This document shows positions 5,306 to 5,504 of a DNA stretch of 5,504 bases, in pieces (the stretch's first letter is position 1; the number at the start of each line of letters is the position of its first letter). The DNA comes from Halothiobacillus neapolitanus (GTDB taxonomy: Bacteria; Pseudomonadota; Gammaproteobacteria; Halothiobacillales; Halothiobacillaceae): NCBI GenBank assembly GCA_020721485.1, contig DYMR01000130.1:1-5504 (forward strand), written 5' to 3'. Position numbers and translations under genes: made by a program. Under the pieces are notes generated by a model. It ran no database searches. It worked only from the letters and a program-made list of their open reading frames with translations, and was not told the DNA's origin.

Positions 5306-5496
5306 CAGGCTGTTGAAAAATGGTTTCAACAGCCTGTTAATGCAAGCCTGTTAATGCAAGCCAAGTTAAAACAAACCAAGGATGGCTTGCCCGAAGAGCA
5401 CGCATCGTCAGTGCTTGATCTTCGCCCATCGTTACGGGCGTGTACCGGAACGATGGGGTTGAAAAAACGACAGGGAAGTCTTTTTTCAACATCCTG
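5306..5496 (+). mobile_element. MITE-like element, copy 2 (191 bp, TSD ATAG)
   Basis: Second copy of the element, in the same orientation as copy 1. It begins at the base after the envC stop. The ends are identical to those of copy 1, including the one-base mismatch between the inverted repeats. The direct repeat ATAG flanks it (5302-5305 and 5497-5500). Over the 162 shared positions I count five substitutions. The extra 29 bp are a 14-bp tandem duplication (5334-5361) and a 15-bp insertion (5366-5380). The first hairpin (5306-5336) and the fourth are unchanged. Two substitutions on one arm weaken the third hairpin, and one substitution gives the last hairpin a perfect TTGAAAAAA/TTTTTTCAA stem. 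There is no protein-coding content. Only 8 bases follow it in the window. Confidence 0.87.
5334..5361 (+). repeat. 14-bp tandem duplication inside copy 2
   Basis: CTGTTAATGCAAGC occurs twice head to tail (5334-5347 and 5348-5361), where copy 1 has it once. A further 15 bp (5366-5380) ends in CCAAG, repeating the CCAAG just before it, so this part also looks like slippage or partial duplication. Both changes lie in the linker between the first and second hairpins and leave those stems able to form. Confidence 0.8.
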
Positions 5497-5504
5497 ATAG
5501 GGGG

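Noticed and set aside
1659..5496. Composite transposon formed by the two direct repeats carrying the genes between them
   Set aside because: Each copy has its own distinct 4-bp target duplication, which indicates two independent short insertions. The genes between are core genes in a near-ancestral order.

Overview
The window looks like a chromosomal segment of a moderately GC-rich gammaproteobacterium. The evidence is the gene neighbourhood: a membrane rhodanese (YibN type), grxC, secB and gpsA run in the same order as in Escherichia coli, with envC divergent nearby, as at the E. coli yibN/envC locus. I cannot name the genus. The thiol and sulfur genes would suit a sulfur-metabolising bacterium, but that is inference.

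Layout. On the minus strand, reading from right to left: an ArsR-family repressor with the cysteine layout of the BigR/SqrR/YgaV persulfide sensors (3448-3777); a small two-helix DUF2892 membrane protein (3157-3369); a convincing intrinsic terminator (3079-3105); a membrane-anchored rhodanese (2636-3061); a glutaredoxin, grxC (2319-2621); a zinc-finger thioredoxin, trxC (1873-2319); then, after a 332-bp gap, secB (1067-1540) and gpsA (44-1054). On the plus strand, divergent from arsR, lies envC (3989-5305). The 211-bp divergent region carries a large imperfect hairpin.

The most notable content is non-coding. Two copies of one short, highly structured sequence lie in the same orientation at 1659-1820 (162 bp) and 5306-5496 (191 bp). 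Each begins CAGGCTGTTGAAAAA and ends with its near-perfect inverted complement. Each is bounded by a different perfect 4-bp direct repeat (TTAT and ATAG). Neither contains a plausible protein gene, and the interior is almost entirely consecutive stem-loops. This is the signature of a non-autonomous transposable element (MITE-like) that moved into both sites independently. Copy 1 lies just upstream of the likely secB promoter. Copy 2 lies directly after the envC stop codon, and its target duplication includes that stop.

How the genes fit together. Rhodanese, glutaredoxin and TrxC form a closely packed, probably translationally coupled thiol/disulfide unit, and SecB and GpsA form a second short operon. 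The ArsR-DUF2892 pair is a likely persulfide-responsive module beside the rhodanese. It occupies the place where gpmI usually sits between yibN and envC. EnvC is the periplasmic activator of the cell-division amidases.
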